Shown here piece by piece: positions 61,441 through 64,000 of a stretch of 64,000 bases of DNA. This DNA comes from Pseudeuparius sepicola (lineage: Eukaryota; Arthropoda; Insecta; Coleoptera; Anthribidae). The position numbers and the translations under genes were made by a program. The stretch lies in the NCBI GenBank assembly GCA_963920635.1, contig OY987301.1:12058501-12122500 (forward strand), read 5' to 3'. Below the pieces are notes generated by a model that saw nothing but the letters and a program-made list of their open reading frames with translations, was not told the DNA's origin and did no database searches. How positions within the stretch are numbered: position 1 is the stretch's first letter; every line of letters starts with the position of its first letter.

Positions 61441-62330
61441 TACAGTGTGTTCATTTAAGTGTGCAACATATCTAATTGTGTTAATTGCACAACCAAAATA
61501 CAGACGTTGCCGAAAGTTGATGCATGTTCAGTAATCATATTAGGTGCACTTAGAATGGTTGCAAGTTAAACAGTATACAGGGTAGGTCAAAAAATATAAA
61601 AAATTGCACAAGAGGAAAGTACCCTTATTTCATAAAATTCAGCGAAAGGTTATTAAGAAAACTTGTTTACAATTGAAAGCTATGCTTAAATACCAAACAT
61701 AGCCTCCTACGAAAAAAATTTTCGTCAGTTAATTTCCAGTTTCTTAATAAACATTTAAAATAAAAAATTTGCACCTTAAATGAGTTTTTTTTTAATATAC
61801 ACATTATCATTCCTATTGTTTTACCTTGTTCAGAAGAATTTTTGCGAAATTTTAAAGTTTTGTTTGATATCGTTGGAACAAACATGAAGTTTGTGATTCT
61901 CTAAAAATTTAAAAATCTAAGTTAATTTTACAAATATGCTTAAATTTGAACAAAGTTATGCCTAATTGATATAATTTTGATTGATTTATGAAATTGTTTA
62001 GGGTGAATATTAAGACAATTTTTTTAGGAAATTATTAATGTTTTTCAAAAAATATATATTTCTTTTTCTTAGGAGGCCATGTTTTGGTATTTAGGTATAA
62101 CTTTTAATTATAGACAACTTTTCTTAATAATATTTTCCTGAATTTTCTGAAATAAGGATGCTTTACTCTTGTACAATTTTTATATGTTTCGACCTACCCT
62201 GTATGCTGTTTGACTTGCAACCATACTAAGTGCGCCTAATATGATTATCGAATATGCACCAACTTTCGGAAATATTTGTGCAATTATTAAAAAAAGTTCC
62301 ATAAGTTGCACACTTAAACGACCACACGGT
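61441..62330. mobile_element. Inverted-end element (TACAGTGTGTTCATTTAAGT) with nested element
   Basis: The left side, tacagtgtgttcatttaagt then gttgatgcatgttcagtaat and ggtgcacttagaatggttgc, is the inverse of the right side (gcaaccatactaagtgcgcc ... gttgcacacttaaacgacca). The inner element at 61575-62204 lies between the arms, at acagt/gctgt. Confidence 0.82.
61575..62204. mobile_element. Nested fold-back element (ATACAGGGTAGGTC ends), 630 bp
   Basis: Left end atacagggtaggtcaaaaaa, right end the inverse, gtttcgacctaccctgtat. Arms continue through gcacaagaggaaagtaccct/gctttactcttgtacaattt and extend toward the centre (ccaaacatagcctcctacga/aggaggccatgttttggtat). No coding sequence. Confidence 0.88.
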
Positions 62331-63446
62331 ATTATTAATGTGGAGTATCTAATATTTTACTCTATAATTGAAGAACAAACAAACAAACAAAAACTCTATC
62401 GAAACATCAAGGTAGCGTTATATTTTTAGAAAAATAAACTTGTTTCTTTAAATTTTCATTATTCTTTGTAAATACAGATTTTGCTCAAAATACGACGTTC
62501 TACAAATTTTTATTTTATACATTTGGATAATTTTTTTATCCTAAAAAGAGTTTTTTTTAACTTGGACAGTTTTCTGGATAATTTGATTTCTCACTTATTG
62601 CCTTTGTTTAAAATGTAAAAATAGTATATTATACACTTAGGTTGAGAAGTGAGCCCTTATATACCTGATCGTTATATCCTGAGGCGCGTAGCGCCGAAGG
62701 ATATAATATGCGAGTTAAATAATGGCCTTCTCAACCGAAGTGTATATAGAATTTTTTTTACTACTAACATTGAAATATTGCCATATTTCAGTTTATTTTA
62801 GTCATTTCTCGCTTTTTTCAAATACTTCGAAATATCAAGTAGCCTGGGAGTTCAGTTGTCAAGCTGATAAAATGACACTAATCTTTAAATGTCATATAGA
62901 AAATTTTTCATTATTTACCTAGGTATTTTTTTATTATCATTATTTACCTAGGGTGAGAAGTGTTACTTCTCATTAGAGGAATGAGGTAAATAACGGTGAT
63001 TTCTCAGGTTAGTAGTAAAAAACAATATTATTTATATTTGTATTGGCCAGAACTGTGCCTACTCTATCAAACTAATAGGGATAAAAAATGTTCGTTTAAA
63101 CGCCAAAAGTCATAAAACGACCATAAATAGCATCAAAATTAAATCCATCCTCATTGCCAACTATTATTTTGATATTTAGGCATTTTTTTCTTTTAAAACC
63201 TGGTCACATCTCACATCTACTATAAAATTATATAATTAAGCATCCATAAATAGTTTTTGACATGCAATTATTTTCTTAAACGTAACACATTTTTTATTAC
63301 AATTACAATTTTAGAATTCGCACGAAAATACACTTCATCTCCTTCATTAAGTATTGGTTTGGCATTGCCGCGAAATCTTGGCCTGGCCTACTGCAATTTT
63401 TTAAAGGAGTGCGTTCTTCTAAAAAACATATTATGCATTTTTTTGT
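62331..63446. other. Intronic AT-rich stretch with a small MITE
   Basis: Only the inverted element at 62630-62745 and a related scrap near 62945-63010 were recognised. Confidence 0.4.
62630..62745. repeat. ~116-bp MITE-like inverted repeat
   Basis: tatacacttaggttgagaag at the left is the inverse of cttctcaaccgaagtgtata at the right. The loop contains a second palindrome, atatcctgaggcgcgtagcg against cgccgaaggatat. Confidence 0.7.
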
Positions 63447-63545
63447 TTAAAATCTGACACCACAGCGTTAATCAGGACACACCAGAACCCGCACATACCA
63501 AATTTGAACAAAAACTATACAGGGAATTCCATTCCGCAGGGTACG
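63447..63545. repeat. Arm fragment of the 8203-9356 family
   Basis: tgacaccacagcgttaatca, cataccaaatttgaacaaaa and ccattccgcagggt match 8391-8480. Only this part of the arm is present. Confidence 0.75.
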
Positions 63546-63937
63546 AAAGTTGAGAAAAAAAAACAAAAAAAAAGTCTTCCGAAATAAAACCGAATCACCC
63601 CGTATAACTTCAACTATTTATAAATATGATCGTTGAATTTGCCGCAGTTTCTTGCTTTTGCTATGCCAATCACTTGTTTGAAGAACATGCGCTTCGTAGG
63701 CACTAGCCTGCATATTTTTTTTCCATACCTACGAAAGTCAACAACCGGGAACAAAGACCTCTGCACAATGCCCCAAAATCTAACCCACATTATTTCTCCT
63801 CGCCTTTCTCCTCGCCGGCCGGCCGCCGAAATGCGGGCACATAAATACTCCCATTTCTTTAATTAAACTTCCCCGATAGATCCCCCGGTATCGGCCCTGT
63901 CGTTAATCATGCCGTGATTCGCCCGTTTTTCTTGCAG

Positions 63938-64000
63938 GGCTTCCTGGAGAACCGCATCGGCGAGCTGGAGGCGGCGCTGGAGGCGGCCCGCAAAGGCGAG
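63938..64000 (+). CDS. Internal exon, start of a coiled coil (truncated by window end)
   Basis: Follows a pyrimidine-rich acceptor (cgtttttcttgcag) in phase 0, matching the phase-0 end of the exon at 29880. The 21 visible codons read GFLENRIGELEAALEAAR then KGE. This is a heptad-like run with hydrophobic residues spaced for a coiled coil, with GC third positions like the 29584 exon. It is best read as the next exon of that gene. The upstream intron is about 34 kb. The family is not recognised. Confidence 0.8.

Noticed and set aside
29584..64000. Assignment of the host gene to the KANK family or another named coiled-coil scaffold
   Set aside because: No characteristic motif could be matched; the visible residues are linker and generic coiled coil only.

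Overview
This window looks like a repeat-rich, AT-rich stretch of an insect nuclear genome. It has long introns with GT/AG borders, few coding exons, and a very dense load of DNA transposons. A beetle is my best guess, but the sequence does not fix the order. There are no operons, no bacterial-type genes, no CRISPR array and no convincing rRNA or tRNA gene.

Host coding content is small. A GC-rich gene on the plus strand supplies two phase-compatible internal exons: 29584-29880, a Pro/Ala-rich linker ending in an acidic segment, and 63938-64000, the start of a coiled coil that runs off the window. They are separated by an intron of about 34 kb. A third exon-like block at 25514-25619 encodes a hydrophobic, membrane-like segment. 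It may belong to the same gene, but its end phase (1) does not match the start phase (0) of the 29584 exon, so an exon between them is missing or the blocks belong to different transcripts. I do not recognise the gene. A separate two-exon THAP-domain locus lies at 20108-20538 and carries an apparent 1-bp frameshift.

The rest is mainly a layered deposit of class II elements. Recognisable ones are: a roughly 2 kb IS630/Tc1/mariner-type element with 31-bp perfect inverted ends and a broken DDE transposase (17230-19215); two internally deleted P-element-like copies, each keeping only a THAP first exon (35557-37061 and about 44290-45012); and hAT elements defined by 8-bp target duplications (12160-13012, 27896-29534, 36194-37025, 56696-58023). 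There is also a large group of non-autonomous elements with long inverted arms whose ends read (T)ACAGGG or (T)ACAGTG. Nesting is common: hAT in P-like, mariner in hAT, TTAA/TA-type MITE in hAT, and ACAGGG elements inside a dispersed repeat called R1 here.

Two tandem arrays stand out. One is eight copies of a 190-bp unit (51135-52654) that also forms the inner part of the inverted ends of its host element, so a transposon arm has been amplified into a satellite. The other is seven copies of a 108-bp unit (33664-34390) bracketed by an inverted terminal sequence. Transposon insertions lie close to host splice sites; one hAT ends 49 bp upstream of the 29584 exon.
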